A stretch of 64,000 nt of DNA from Cyanoderma ruficeps (GCA_008694505.1 VZDJ01000346.1:7737244-7801243), one strand, 5' to 3'. Positions 24,892-37,313 are shown, counted from the first letter of the stretch. Numbers and translations: made by a program. Notes: generated by a model from the sequence alone, not told the origin.

Positions 24892-25689
24892 CAAGCATGA
24901 CTATATATCAACTACTTTACTACCATGTATAAGTTTTGTTAATAGCAGAAATTAAAACTGTATCTTTATATATATAGTATTCATTTTAATATTTGCAAAA
25001 AGTCAATCATATATATTTATAACACATGGCATGCCTGTTTTGATAGGAAGGCAACCAGATCGGGAACTGGAGGCGGATGAGATCTCAACAAAACCCGTTG
25101 GCCAAAGTCCTTCACACAGCACAGGATAAGCAAAGTGAAGGGCATAGAAAAACATCTGCCTGGGAAAAGCATCTTCCCAGGGTATTTCTTGCCCTATCCG
25201 GGGCCCGGGTCCTCTGAGAGAGATAGATTTTGCTCAAACAAAAGCGACCATTATGGTCCTTGTGACTATTTGATTCAGGCTATAAAATGCCGTTTGCTAC
25301 CTTCTGACTTAAATAACCAGTCGTAGTTTGCAAGTGAGACTGATATATTTTGCTTTCTTGGTTATTACTCCTTTCCCATGTCCAATGACTGATGTCACGT
25401 ATGTACACATTCAGGGGTGAAAACGTGCGGGCATACGCAAGTGGATCGGGTTGAGGCTCCTAAGCTCTGCAAAAGCACCATTTTCCCCAGTTGAGAAATA
25501 ACACGGACTAGTTGTAGCAAGACTTCTTGCTTTCGCTTCTGGAGCACACATTCTTGGTGCTGTCAATTCCTGCACTATCTGTTTTAAAGACATAGCTTCT
25601 AGATCCATGTAACGAGCTACAAATCACAGCCCTCTCTTACTTTGCCGCCCCTCACCCTTAAAAGTTTCTAGTCTTCTTGTTGCGGACAG
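24892..25689. other. Promoter-distal flank of the CpG island
   Basis: A/T-rich DNA at 24,950-25,020, with several TATATA stretches, gives way to sequence with gradually increasing CpG. No gene is visible. It probably contains upstream regulatory DNA of the promoter that follows, but no single site can be singled out with confidence. Confidence 0.5.
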
Positions 25690-26142
25690 ACAGCCTAAAA
25701 TAAAGAATTCCGGGGCAAAAAGCTAAGCGGGGATTCACGATGAGCTGGCGTTTTCGGGATAGCCCCGCTTCCCGTGATTTTTGACCCCTCCATTTTGCTT
25801 TTTCTTCCGACACTTGCAGCTGCAACCGAGGCTAACCGGGGAGGGCGGCGCGGAGCAGCGGTGCGAACCCCGGCAGCACAGCATTAAAAACACCCGGCCG
25901 CCGCCGAGTTTCTCTTGCGAAGGGGAAGCCTTTCCACGTCCCCGATTTTACACGGGGCCAGCCTTCTGTTAACCGGTCCGCGGCGCTGCTCATGTTTTCC
26001 ACTGGGGCGGGGGGGAGGAAGAGAGACGAGAGACCTGGGCGGAGGATGAGGAGGAGGGAAGGGGGGAAAGTTGCTTGAATTTGCGAGGGGCGAGAGCCGG
26101 CGGTGGCGGCGCGCTGCTTCTTTCCACTGGCTGGGGGAGCTG

Positions 26143-26147
26143 CCAAT
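26143..26147 (+). promoter_or_regulatory. CCAAT box
   Basis: CCAAT in the context GCCAATCTG lies 279 bases upstream of the start codon. If it functions as an NF-Y site at the usual 60-100 bases from the transcription start, the start would fall near 26,200-26,250 and leave a 5' untranslated region of about 180-220 bases. That position is an inference. Confidence 0.4.
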
Positions 26148-26425
26148 CTGTGTTGTAATCCTGCAGGAATTTCTGCGGGGTTTAACTGGGAGCCGCGGCG
26201 CCGCCGCCGCGCACTCGGGGCGGAGGGAGGGCGGCGGAGCCGGCAGCGCGCAGCCTGCAGCCCGCTCGCCCCTGCGCCGCCAGCACCGGGCCCGCTGGGC
26301 AGCGCCGGAGCGCAGCGCGGAGCCCGCGGAAGGAGCGCGGCGGGCCGGATCCGGGGCGCCACCGGCCCCCGGTTTCTCCTTTGTGCCCGGCCCCCGGCGG
26401 CCGCCGCGCCGGCTCCGCGGGAATA

Positions 26426-26485
26426 ATGCGGGGCGTGTGGTTAGCACTCACCGTCAGCTTCGTGGCCTGCGCCTCCGGGCAGCCG
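26426..26485 (+). CDS. First coding exon: signal peptide of an unidentified secreted or membrane protein
   Basis: The ATG at 26,426 has A at position -3, a fair initiation context, and is the first in-frame ATG in the local open frame. The 20 codons encode a classic signal peptide: a short basic start (MRG), a hydrophobic core (VWLALTVSFVACA) and a small-residue cleavage region (ASG) just before the exon ends with QP. The exon stops in phase 0 at CCG|GTGAGT, a strong splice donor with its GT at 26,486-26,487. Reading through past the donor gives an arginine- and proline-rich frame, an artefact of GC-rich intron sequence, so the exon surely ends here. A CpG-island promoter, an exon that encodes little more than the signal peptide and a very long first intron are typical of many receptors, adhesion molecules and matrix proteins. 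I could not assign the gene from 20 residues. The remaining exons are probably beyond the right edge. Confidence 0.8.
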
Positions 26486-26491
26486 GTGAGT
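26486..26491 (+). other. Splice donor of exon 1
   Basis: GTGAGT directly follows CCG. It matches the vertebrate donor consensus at all six intron positions, and it lies where the hydrophobic signal peptide ends and GC-rich non-coding sequence begins. Confidence 0.8.
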
Positions 26492-27345
26492 GCCGGGGCA
26501 GAGGGGAGGGGGCGGCGGCAGTGCCGCGGGACGGGACGGGACGAGGGCGGCCGCCTCGGTTCCGCCAGCCGAGTGCGGGGCGCGCAGCCCGAGCCCTGCC
26601 CCGTGGCATCGCCGTCCGCGGGGCACTGGGCTGGCTCGGGGGGGCATCTGTTGATAGTTGAGCGGTCTGCAAACGGCAGGCACCATTCCGTCCCACCCGC
26701 CAAGAAAAGGAAGAGAGACCCCCACACACAGTCAAAAAACCAAAAAAAACCAACAAAACCCCAAGCACCCCCACGAAGCCGAGGGGACCACCCTGCCGGA
26801 GCGGAGCACCCTGCCGCCCTCCAGCGAACCTCGGCCGAAGTTTGCCGCGACGACCCAGCCGCCAGCCGGCCCCGGAGCCCCCCCGGTGCCTCTCTCCCTG
26901 CCTGTCCGGAGGAGGAGCGGCTGCCTGGCGGCCGCGGGGCGCCCGAGGGGCCGCGGCGCGGGGCTGGGTCCGGGAGCGGGGGCTTGTACCCGTGTCCGAG
27001 CGGCCGCCCGAGGACATCGCCGCCTTCCCCGGCTTCGCGGGCGGTGAGGCGGGAGCGTCCCTTGCAAAATCCACCCCATCACGGCCCGTGGCTAAAAAGA
27101 GAAAAAAAGGCAGCAACTACCCTTGGCTGCCCGGCTCAGGACCTCCCAGACCCCTCAGACAGAACGCCCTGCGCGCCTCCCGGCCAGCTCCCGGTCCCGG
27201 CTCCGCGGAGCCCGAGCCTGCTGCGGACTCGGCCGGCCCTTCCCCATGGGCTCGCCGCGAGGTGCTCGGGATAATGCTGCTGTTTACACTTTTTCCGCGC
27301 CACCAGTATATTCGCTAACCGGGCCCTCTGCTTAATGCAATTAGC

Positions 27346-30300
27346 TCTGTTGCCGGGATTTGTACCTCTGGGAAAGCCTCTCTCCCACCCTTTCGTGGCA
27401 AGAGCCGACCAGGACCGGCCAGAGGGTTTTGGTCTTTTCTATCTGTGGATCTGAGATTGTCTTGAGGGAAGGGGTATGCAGATGATACCGATGCAGTGTT
27501 TGGGCAAATATTAGGAAATGATAAGCTGAGGTTTCAATATGAAATTTAAAAAAAATGGCAATTTAATCCAATTAGAATGAGCTGCTTCACTGAACTAAAT
27601 AATGCCACTAGCTTGGGTTAACTTTTGAAGTTCTCTAGCTGTTGTATAAATTAGCCAAGTCACAGCCTTCATGAAATCTGGCTCATCATTAGGGATTTCT
27701 AAGGATACGATTGCAAAACACTTTTCTTAAAGACTGATTAAAAAAGGGCTGTGTAGAACACTGACCCTTGTTTCCGCTAAGTATAAGTGTGCTGCAGAAA
27801 CACCCTTGGCTAATGAGGTACAATATACTTTAATTTTATAGAAACGCTGTTAGTAGGAAGTATTCTGATGGTGGAGTAGTTATTAAACTGCTACAGTAAT
27901 TAGTAAAGTATTAAGTTTGATGGGTTTTTGCCTTAGGATGAACACACTGTGGCAGCGTGAGGTGTGTTGTTGGGGCATATCCGGCGTGGTGTGGTACAGG
28001 GGGCAATGGGGAGAGTGAGGTGGGGGGAGCCTGCCTGGCTCTCCTGCAGCACCCTTACTGCTGCCAGAAAGTTGTAGAGGGACTGGAAAAGTAAAAGGAG
28101 GTTGGTCTTTTTCCTTTTCTTTCACCTCCCTTCTTTTTCCTTTAATTGTGCCTGGCAGCAGCTTCATGGTCCCTTAAGATAGGATTTTGTACACCAGTCT
28201 CTGGGAAAAGACAGATGCCAAATCTGTCTTCTCTGCAGAAATCTATCCTTGTCATAAGACAAATTCTATATGGATGCTTAAAAAACCCTCCCAGCTCTTC
28301 AGACCACTGTCAAATGGATTTGGCTCTAAATTTCACTGTGATTTTAGATTCTGCTATTTATTATCATTATTTAGGCAAAACTGTAAGGTAAAAATCTAAT
28401 TTCTGATAAATTATCCATGCATCTTTTGAGTCGAGGAGGGGGGAAGCTGCAGCAGATTTTGTTTCTTAAAGCAATGAGTTCCCTGTGTTTGGTCCACGTT
28501 ACCAACTAACACTTTTATTGGGGTGGGCCAGGGAGACATTAGCACTGTGTTAAGAATGTCCTGGAAGTGAGACCTGCCACTGAACCACGAGAGTGGTTTG
28601 TCAGTGCTGGGTGCGTGCTGTGTGTGCTGTGACGTGGGCTGTCGCACCGCAGCTGTGCTCTGCTGTGCCATGCCAGCTCCCCCGAGGGAGCAGCTGCTTC
28701 AGGACAGGGCTGTGATGGAGAGGATGAGAGGGAGCCCAAGCTGTTAGTGCCAGCCTGTACGTGGTGGCAAGCGTTACCCACACCAGAGCTGGTGGATTGC
28801 AGCTGGGGCTTCCAGAGAGGTTTGCTGCCGTCAGCGCAGTGTGCAGTGAGACATCAGATTACAGTGGGGTCTGACAACCTGTATGGGTCTGGAAGGACTT
28901 GGGGCATTCACCCAGGCTTGGCTGAATGGCAAAAAATGTGCTTTCCAGCTGCCTTGAAAGTTTCTTGGTTTGCTTATGAGAGAGGGAAAAACAGTGACGT
29001 CAAACTGCTGGAAAGAAAAGGAAGACTGTGTGAGTGAGAGGCCTGATGTGCCTTTTAAAAGGTTGAGTCCTTGAGCCCCGTCCTGATGATGCTGGTACCC
29101 AGTTTTTGCTGATTTTAGTAGCAGCAGAGAGCAGTGCCAAGTATCCAGCTGTAGTTGTCAGCTCCCATTTGGAAGAGGCTGATAAACCTTTCCATTTAGT
29201 TCTAGTTTGCAGCAGTGGGACGAATGGTTTTCCAGAGCTTGTGTCACAGTCTGATCCTCTGCATGCCCAAGTACACGCTGAGAAACTTTGCTGGCTAGCA
29301 GATTGTGCTGCATACTGCAGTGTTATGGTGCTGCTCTTGTTCACAGAAGGTTAAGTCCATCTCTCCCCGGGGAGCTTCTGGAGTCTGGAGACTGCTTCAC
29401 ATCATCAATACATGTGTGTGGGGCTGGATTTGGGACTTTCAGTGAAACAGAGCATTGGGGCATCGCCTGAGTGGTCTTCCAGTTTCTTGTGTAAGCATCT
29501 GACTGCCGAATTGTTGGCATAAATGTAATCATTGAAAGAAGATCCAAGGGTAATACTTGGTATATTTTGCAGAAGTATTTAGTATTTGAGAAGCATGATG
29601 CTGTAATTTTCCTGCATTTGTTTCTAATGGTTACTTTGGTTTTGGAATTTGGAAAATTGATAGTGTGTTGGAGAGGAGGAATGTTTTTTGGAAAAAGGCA
29701 GTTAGACTTCAGAGATAGTAATTAGAGGAAAAGAAGGGCTGAAGAAATAGCTGGTATTTAGATTTATATGCTGTGTGTGTCTCTCCTGTGTGTGTTAAAT
29801 TTGTTTTGTCAAATAAGTTCCAAAGAAAGGAGGAAGTCTTTTCAGTCTTGATTTATTTCTACCCGCCTCCAGTTCACATGTACTTTTTCTTCTCGCTGTA
29901 GAATTAATAAATGTTCATCCATTGCTTTTTCTGGTTTGGCAACACCTGGAATCTGCCATGGCTGCTTCCCTTGCTCTGGCTGAACTTCTGGGTTCTGCCA
30001 TCTAACAGCCGCCTGCACCGCCATGCACTGGAGATTCAGGGGAGCTCTGGGGTTTACCACCAGTCTCGGGTATTACAGCCACCCCTTAGATGAGTGTTCT
30101 CAGGAACCACTTTCTGGAAATGTGTTTCCCTCTCAGGTTAGATTGTTGGTTAAAAATTAAAGAACAGATGAATCTTTACCCGAGATCAAACACTGAAGTT
30201 CCTCTTTTTAATTTCTTAGCCCTGAGGTCTACATTGGAACTGACTTAGTTTTGAGACCTAAAGTGCAGAGATGTTTTCTCTGCATTTTTTCCTAGATCCT

Positions 30301-32470
30301 TATCAAGGAAGTAGATGAGAGCATCATCTTCAGGAACAAGTCAGGACAGGTATCTTAGGGTTTGAAGTTGGGTGCTGGGATTGTGGTTCTTGGGCAGATA
30401 ACACTTCAGTGGTAGGTTTGAGATAGTTACTGCAGCTAATGGAATAAAGATGGTGGACTTTGGAGTGTGGAGTAAGTCTGGAATTTGCTTTGAGATTCGG
30501 TGGATCTAAGTTTCTTTAGTCCTAAATTAAGTGTGATCTCAGGATGACAAGATAAAGGCCTAATTTCTTGACTAGTAGAGGTGCAAGTTATGAGAAGTCA
30601 CATGCCAAACACAGCCATGATTTAATGCCTCCGGGGGGGAAGGGGGGTGGATGGTGGAGAGATACCTGCCATCCTTGGTGGGGAACGTGGCATTTTGGCA
30701 GAGCTTCCTGAGCTTGGAGAAGACCCTGCAAAGGAGCCAGTCATTTGCAGAGCGCTCTTTATGGCGAGTTGTCTTTATAAAATGTCAAGCAGAAGCCGTA
30801 TGGATGGCATTTATTAATTACATTTTCTCTCCAAACTGACTTTTGCCATTGAGCAATTTAAACATCTTGCTTATGGCAAAGAATTGCAGGCTTTAGTAAG
30901 GCTCAACGGCTGAACAAAGAACTCTTGTCTAGTTATGGAAAAGTGCTCTTTTGTCTTCTGAATAGATTTGACAGACTATGATTTTTAACATAAATGTTGT
31001 GTTTGACATTGGCAAGCTTGTTTGAGGCCTCATATAAGACCCTACTTGAATCTGAGTCATAAAGATGCCCTCTGTGTTGCCACATTTGAGAGAGGATGCA
31101 CAAGTCATGAGCGAGTGATTTGGTCCACATTCAAGTCACTTTGCAGTCGGTGTTGTAGGAAGCATGAGAGAATTACTGGAGGCTGTTCTGTGAACAGCTT
31201 GTTGTTTGGTTATCTGCAGTTCATGCTTACAAGATGGTAATAAATTGCTATCTATAATCTTTTCAGGACTAGTAATTTATTCATAGGTTACATGACACTA
31301 TTCAGTGATTTGGGAACATGATTTCTCCTGCTCGCATTGAAGTATAATTTGCAATCTCTTGAGTACAGACTGCATTAGTGTTTGACCCTCTAATAATGAC
31401 AGTTCTCTGTATGTATGTTGTTTTCTTGATTAGCTCAGCCCTGGGGGATGCTTTCAAAAGCATACTAGGCATTTAGGCAGAAAATCAGAATACATGTAAT
31501 CCTCAGAAGTACTGGAATACTGATTGCAGTAGGAGAAAATGTAGCATTTAACAACTGTTTGCAACAAGTGCATTTGTGCTGAGCAAATGCAGTTGTTGAT
31601 GTCTCAAGCGGGGGGTTAATTTAAAGTGAAATAATGGCTAATAGGGTGGTGATGAATCTGCAGAAATTGGTCTTGTCCGTAGATAGGCTATTAGAGTGTT
31701 GTATATATGAGCTGTGCTTAACTGAAGCCTGAGTGGATGCTCCATCTGAAATCACTATTTTTAGTTTATATATAAACAACAACTCCAGACATCTCCCTTC
31801 CAAGCTAAATTCTTTTGTTCCCAAGATGAATTGATTTGGGAAAGTTCAAATAAAAACCTGTTTGGCTGTGTTTGAGTTGTGAGCATGAAGATAAATACAT
31901 TGTACTTTTATTAATAGTAAGGAGACACAGGGACTTGCAGAAGGTCATATAGCCTGTGGTATACACAGGCATGGAATCAAAAATGTTCAGAAGCCAGCAC
32001 TGTGATTAACAACCAGAATATGTTGTCTGTATTTAAATATTACATGGTCAGACATTTTTGTTCTTGTTTGATTAACCATAATAAAGCATAGTTTGCTCCA
32101 GAGGTGCTTCCTCACTAATGGAAGTCACTTGTCACCTTTCAGATCAGTGTGAAGTGACCCATCCCTGTTATTTGAAGTGTATTTCAGAAGTGTAACTGTC
32201 TGTGTGGACTGAGAGGACTGACTCTCACAGAGCTGTAGGAAAGAGTGCTGCTAAAGTAGTATGGCCTGAGAGATGAAGTACTTCCCAGGGAGCAGTTGGG
32301 TGCATGACCAGCATAGCCTCAAGACTAAGGATGTTTCAATAGAGAACAAAAAAGTGTCATACTTCCTGCCACAAGAATGAATAACCTAACCAGGTCTTCC
32401 CTCTCACGTTGTGGTGTATTCTGGCTTTACCAAATTTCTGCATGCTTCTGTTATTTGTTTTATAATGGTT
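27346..32470 (+). other. Intron 1, proximal part
   Basis: This part contains no exon that I can support. The plus strand becomes rich in T and G, as expected for the sense strand of a transcribed vertebrate intron. An A/T-rich, homeodomain-site-rich block at about 27,480-27,730 has the look of a conserved intronic enhancer. A G-rich tract lies at 30,633-30,649. The rest is ordinary intron sequence. Confidence 0.55.
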
Positions 32471-32867
32471 TGTCCCTGTAACCCCAAGTTAAAACCCCTT
32501 TTGGTTTTTCCTTAGTTCTGGGTCTTGTCCATCACTCTGCAACCCTGCCCAGATGGCTAGAGAGTTCTGGGAGGGGGGGGGGGGGATGATTGGCGNNNNN
32601 NNNNNNNNNNNNNNNNNNNNNNNNNNNNNNNNNNNNNNNNNNNNNNGGATTGATTCTAGATTGTCCCCTGCCCTTTCCACACCCCCTGTACTTAAGGTGA
32701 AACCCAGAAGGGAAAACCTCACTTCTGCGTGGGCCACCCTCTGGGTAAAATAAAAACCCTGTTGAATCCATGTGAAGTCCTCCTTTCTTCCTCGCCGTTT
32801 GCCATGCTTCTGCCTGAGGTCAAGACCCACAGGATAGGAAAGGTACCGAGCTGTACCCTTAAATGCA
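32471..32867 (+). mobile_element. Solitary LTR with 4-bp target duplication, ERV1-like
   Basis: The element opens with TGTCCCTG at 32,471 and closes with TGCA at 32,864-32,867. It is flanked on both sides by GGTT (32,467-32,470 and 32,868-32,871). A 4-bp duplication is usual for class I endogenous retroviruses. An AATAAA signal at 32,749-32,754, followed by a T/C-rich segment, gives plus orientation, the same sense as the presumed host transcript. The middle holds a run of 13 G and a block of 51 N, so the true length is unknown. The layout agrees with my memory of a bird LTR family, but the family name is not certain. No internal retroviral genes are present. Confidence 0.68.
32596..32646. 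other. Assembly gap (51 N)
   Basis: Fifty-one unresolved bases lie just after a run of 13 consecutive G (32,573-32,585), inside an LTR. The homopolymer and the repeated nature of the LTR probably caused the break. Any reading frame crossing this gap is meaningless. Confidence 0.99.
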
Positions 32868-35800
32868 GGTTCAGTACAAGAGCTAGCTGGAAATCAGAAC
32901 CGGACCCCCACACTCTCCCACCTTCTACAGGATCTCTTCTCATATGTCTGCTTCTGTCCTTCCATTAATTTTACAGGTAGACACAAGTTTTCCTCTTTCT
33001 CTGGGCTGAGCTGCATTAATTCCAGCTGTGTTGATTCTTCAGTATCTGCAGGAGTAGCTGGCTGGACACAGTACCTGGAGGGTACAGCCAAACCCCACAC
33101 ACTTGATATCTTTGGGCTTTAAGACCTGAGTCCTGTTTGCTTTTTGGACTGGGGTCTGCAGGGGCATGCTAGAAATGGGTTTGAATACATGGTGTATATT
33201 GCAGAGATGAGCGATGTTCAAGAGACAGATTCTTCCTTTCCCAGGTTTGTTTGTGCTCACTCTGGATGTGGAGATTCCAGAATCAAGTGTGTCACTTAAA
33301 CTGATTACCAGGTGAAAGCATCCAGAAAGCCTTTCCATTCAAATCCTTTTCAACCTCAGTTCCGTGTTCAAATATATAGTCACTGAGGTGTGACATTAAT
33401 GGTGTTATTATTCAAAATGAAAACCTGCAAGGGAAGCAAAGTGGAAAGGTGAATGTAGTTCAAAGTAATGGAAACACACCATCTTTGGGACAGCCAGAAA
33501 TTGAGCTTCTGTGGAATACAAATTTGTGGCATTGCACAAATAAAAATAGATATGTCTTAGTCCTGTTAATAATATTAATCATGTATAATTCCTACAGCAA
33601 GGATGTGCATAAGATAATGCTGCTGAGAAGCAAGATTCTGATGATTTTTGTGGAAGGCATATTGCAAAACCTTCAGGTTCTGTCCTGTCTGTGGGACTGA
33701 ATCTTGTCTGTCTTGGGATCTCAGAGGCAGTTGGTACTTACTTGCCGGTGGTGGCAGTGCAGGCGCAAAGGAAAGTGCTTGTCCAGCAAGGAGAAGGAGC
33801 ATCCATGAACAGTGTGTATGAAATTTGGTTGTGTTACTTACTTGTGTAAATGTCATTGAGAGAGGATGTAAAGTTCTCAGGAACTGCTGAGGCAGCATCC
33901 AAAACTAGAAGGTTAATGTTTTAGAATAATTGGTAGCTTAAGCATTTGTAGCATCTGCAACTCACAAATCTCCTTCTCCATCGTATAACAAGAAAAATGG
34001 CTAGTCCTGGAGATAGAGAGAAAAAGTTATTAAAGTGCCATGTATATATTCTCAATTCTTGTATTTGGTGAAGCTGTTTATGATTTTCCAGACATGTGCT
34101 CTTTGATTATTTTTCATCCATGAAGGCTGTTTTTTTGGGTTTTTTTAATGTGACATCTAAAATGTCATGAAATGAAACCTCTTGGGGTACTTTTGAAATT
34201 GTGTTCACTTTCTCCAGCTGTTGCAGTTCTAGCTTGAAAGGTCTTTGAAACTTTGTGTGTTTATATGTTTATATAGAACTTTATTCTATATGGGGCTCTG
34301 TTTTACATATATTTTAATTTTTTATACTGGGGGGAACTTCTGAGCTCCTGGTAACACAGAGCATTTGATCCAAAATGGTTTGGGACAGTACTCTTAATAG
34401 TATTGCTGCGATGAAAATGGCCGCGTCTTGTCTGTTTCACAACTGGAGGGCATTAGAAAAGGGCAGTTACCTTTCTTTTCTTTTGTTTTTGTTCTTACTA
34501 TAATTTACAGCCTGAAAAGCTTATTCTGTCCTTGGCTGTTGTGGGTTTTGTGCTTACACTGGTGTTGCTTCACCATATCTCTCCTATTTAACCAAAAGCT
34601 GGTGACTTGGCATCTTCATGTAGGTCTCTCCTGGTGGACACCTTGGATTGGTTTTCTGTCTGGTGGCATAAACTTAATAGTGATGTAGATGTTCTTACGC
34701 TTTTTTTGGGAACCATGAATGTTGTCTGTGAGTTAAAGAAGTCTTCTGGGTTTGTGACTATTTTGTGATGCTACTGACTTCATGTGCCAGTCAGTAGTTA
34801 ATATTTGGGTTTTTCCTCTGACCTTCCCTATCTGCACTGAAAGAATTTTGAAGCTTTAGATTTTGACAAAAAGTCCCCTTACTTCAGGGAAAGAAATGTG
34901 GTGGTTCTATAATGGACAGGTAGGAGTCTCTGTGATGATCTTACTTGCTATTACTTGTTGTTTCACCTAATACCTGAGGCTTGCCTCCTCTGGTTTACAT
35001 GGGTAAGTGTATTTGACTTGAGGAACCTGATGAGGACTGAAGAGAACTTCTGGCAGACACTGTCAGTCTTAAAAAAAGTGGGTAGGATCCCTTGTCATGA
35101 AGGTTGTTCCTGTACACAGTCAGAGCTGGCACAGTTCCACACAGTAAAGTCACTCACATGGCATTTCTGTATTTGTGATCAGAGATGAGGGGTCCTGAGG
35201 GAGGATTAGCAAGAGTATTTTGGGGGATTTCTCTGTGGCTTCCTAGAGATGCACAGAAAAAGCTAATCTCTCTCTCTCTCATTATTCAATTCAGCTAATC
35301 TAATTGGAAAACCTCCTTAGAGCAGTCTCTGGCAGCTAGCTGTAGCAGCTGTACAATTAGTAGTGTCACCTAACAGGAGAGCAAAACAAAGAGCAGTAGG
35401 AAACTGGAGTAGGATGTTTCAGTGTATCTTAACAACCCTCTCAAGGACCAAGCTTGCTGGAGTGAGCTCAGCTGTGAATTTTAAGAGCTTAAAAAACCTG
35501 AGGAAAAATCTGAATTTTTAAAGACTTAAAATTCTGAAAGTCTTGATGAAATAGTTTTGAGGTTTGGGCATTGTTTTAGGTTATAGATTGATTTTTTTTT
35601 TAAAATGAAAATGTACACAAACATGACTGGATATGGGACTGGTGGGCTCTGTTGCCCATTCCTCAGGGTGTGAACAGTAAAGCTGAGCAGGGAAGAGGTG
35701 TATACTTAGCTACCTTACATATCTGAGGATTTTTCCTTTGCCTTTGCCCTCCCAGCTTGGCTACTGGACTGTGTTTTATTTGGGGATAGCCCTGAAGGCC

Positions 35801-36378
35801 ATCAAGAACAAGAGCTGGCATGGAGGAGAGCACCAGCCCCATCAGGAGGTGATGGAGCCATTGGCAGTGATGTTCCCTGGTTGCACAGTCCAGGGCTGTA
35901 CCTACGCATGGGAGGGCAGAGGCAGGTTTGCAGTTGAATCACCGGCTTGGCACTTTACAGCTTCACATCATTAATTACTGTGATGCTAGTGCCATTTAGC
36001 CATCTCTGTATATTCAGGGAGCATTTAGATAAGAGCATGTGTGAGGCAAGTCATGATTTAGCCATCTCTGTGGAGTTACATGGTTGTCGTATTTGAAATG
36101 TGTGACCTGTGGCTATAAAGGATAGGTTTTGGAAGTGCTATTAACCAAGTGGCATATGTCAGGGACTGGAAAATCTAGGCTATTTATAATTATCCACAGG
36201 TGGAGAGGGAAGCAGCAGTGCATAATACCAGTAATAATTATCAGCAGCATAGAAGTTCATCTCTTAAGCCGTTGGGTCTAATGCACTAAAAAGTATTTGA
36301 TCTGAAGTCTGGCACAGCCTTCAAATGGAGCCGTTCAAAGGCGTCCTGACCTAATTTTGCTGTGGAAGTGAGTCTTTC

Positions 36379-36561
36379 TCATTCCCGTAATTTCTTGCAG
36401 AAGGTTTCAATGATAAAGTCTTCATCCTCTACACTTGGGTATATTTTACTGCAGAGCTTTTGAATAAAAGCAGCCCTTGCAGGCCAGGTGGTAAATATAG
36501 TACTCAGCTTAACAGAAAAGACGTTCAGTTTATCAGAGACATGTCCTCCTGTGTTTTGCAA
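36379..36561 (-). pseudogene. Short coding-like minus-strand frame, unidentified
   Basis: Sixty codons are open on the minus strand and end at a TGA. The codon use looks like coding DNA, and the C-terminal part contains the motif AAFIQKLCSK followed by an acidic stretch (VEDEDF). The FIQ-x-LC pattern recalls the start of a helix in the caspase small subunit (W-F-I-Q-x-L-C), but the tryptophan is missing and nothing else in the frame clearly matches. There is no ATG at the start, so it could only be an exon fragment or a decayed copy. Chance is a serious alternative. Confidence 0.15.
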
Positions 36562-37313
36562 TTGTCAGTTAGCTTTCCTTAAGACTTCTTTTTATTTGCT
36601 GGATCTTTTTGTGATTAATTGAAGTTCAGTGCTGGCTCTGTACCTGTGAGTAAAGGCTTTGTATTATGCTGAACTTCTATTTTAGTGAAAACTTCTAAAA
36701 TGTAAAGCAGCTTATAAATAAAAGTTTGCTTTCTTTTCAAGGGAAAAAAATCATTAAATTATAAGGCATTGTCCATGTAGCTATGTAAATTTATCAGTTA
36801 AACTATAAACCATAAGTGCTTTGACTGTCCTCTGGATAAATCAAAGCAGATGTAAGACGTGTTTTAATGGACTTTTGTCTTCAAAAGAAAATAGGGAGAA
36901 AACAAGTTTATTTTTCAACAGTGGCAAAATAGTGTACTGCAAGGATGGGCAGTGTTCTGTGTTATTGTCTATGTTGGTGTAGACTGTTCTTATCAGAAGA
37001 TAAAAATGAACAAAGCAACACAGACTGAAGGCTTTTAAATTCTGTCTGACCTGTCGCTTGTACAATTTCTCATGCCATTATCACCACCGTGGTGGTGTAA
37101 GACTACCAGTTTCCTACGAGAAATGTTGCTTTTTGTTCAGTGTGGGGTGTTTTAACTTGTGCTGGTGATATTTCTGAGCAATACTGCACAGTACATGGTA
37201 TCAGTAGTGCAGTTAATTGTGATTTATACCTTAAGTTATTTATTTGCTCTTTTTCTTTGCAATCTCTTGTGCTTCCAACCTCATTAGACTGATTTTTTCT
37301 TTCCCTCCTGCTG

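Larger units (their letters stand above)
25690..27345. promoter_or_regulatory. CpG island promoter
   Basis: About 1.65 kb of very GC-rich and CpG-rich sequence stands out sharply from its A/T-rich, CpG-poor surroundings. It covers the presumed promoter, the 5' untranslated region, the signal-peptide exon at 26,426-26,485 and the first 0.85 kb of intron. It contains GC boxes, including the G-rich block GGGGCGGGGGGG at 26,004-26,015. There is no TATA box at a sensible distance from the start codon, which is typical of CpG-island promoters with dispersed start sites. Such islands usually mark genes that are widely or developmentally expressed. The edges are judged by eye. Confidence 0.92.

Noticed and set aside
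26492..27274. Continuation of the signal-peptide frame for 260 more codons
   Set aside because: A full-consensus splice donor ends the exon at 26,485. The continued frame is Arg/Pro/Gly/Ala-rich, as in any GC-rich frame, and equally long frames occur on both strands throughout the CpG island.
32489..32830. Frames reading through 32,596-32,646
   Set aside because: They span an assembly gap of N bases inside an LTR and have no meaning.
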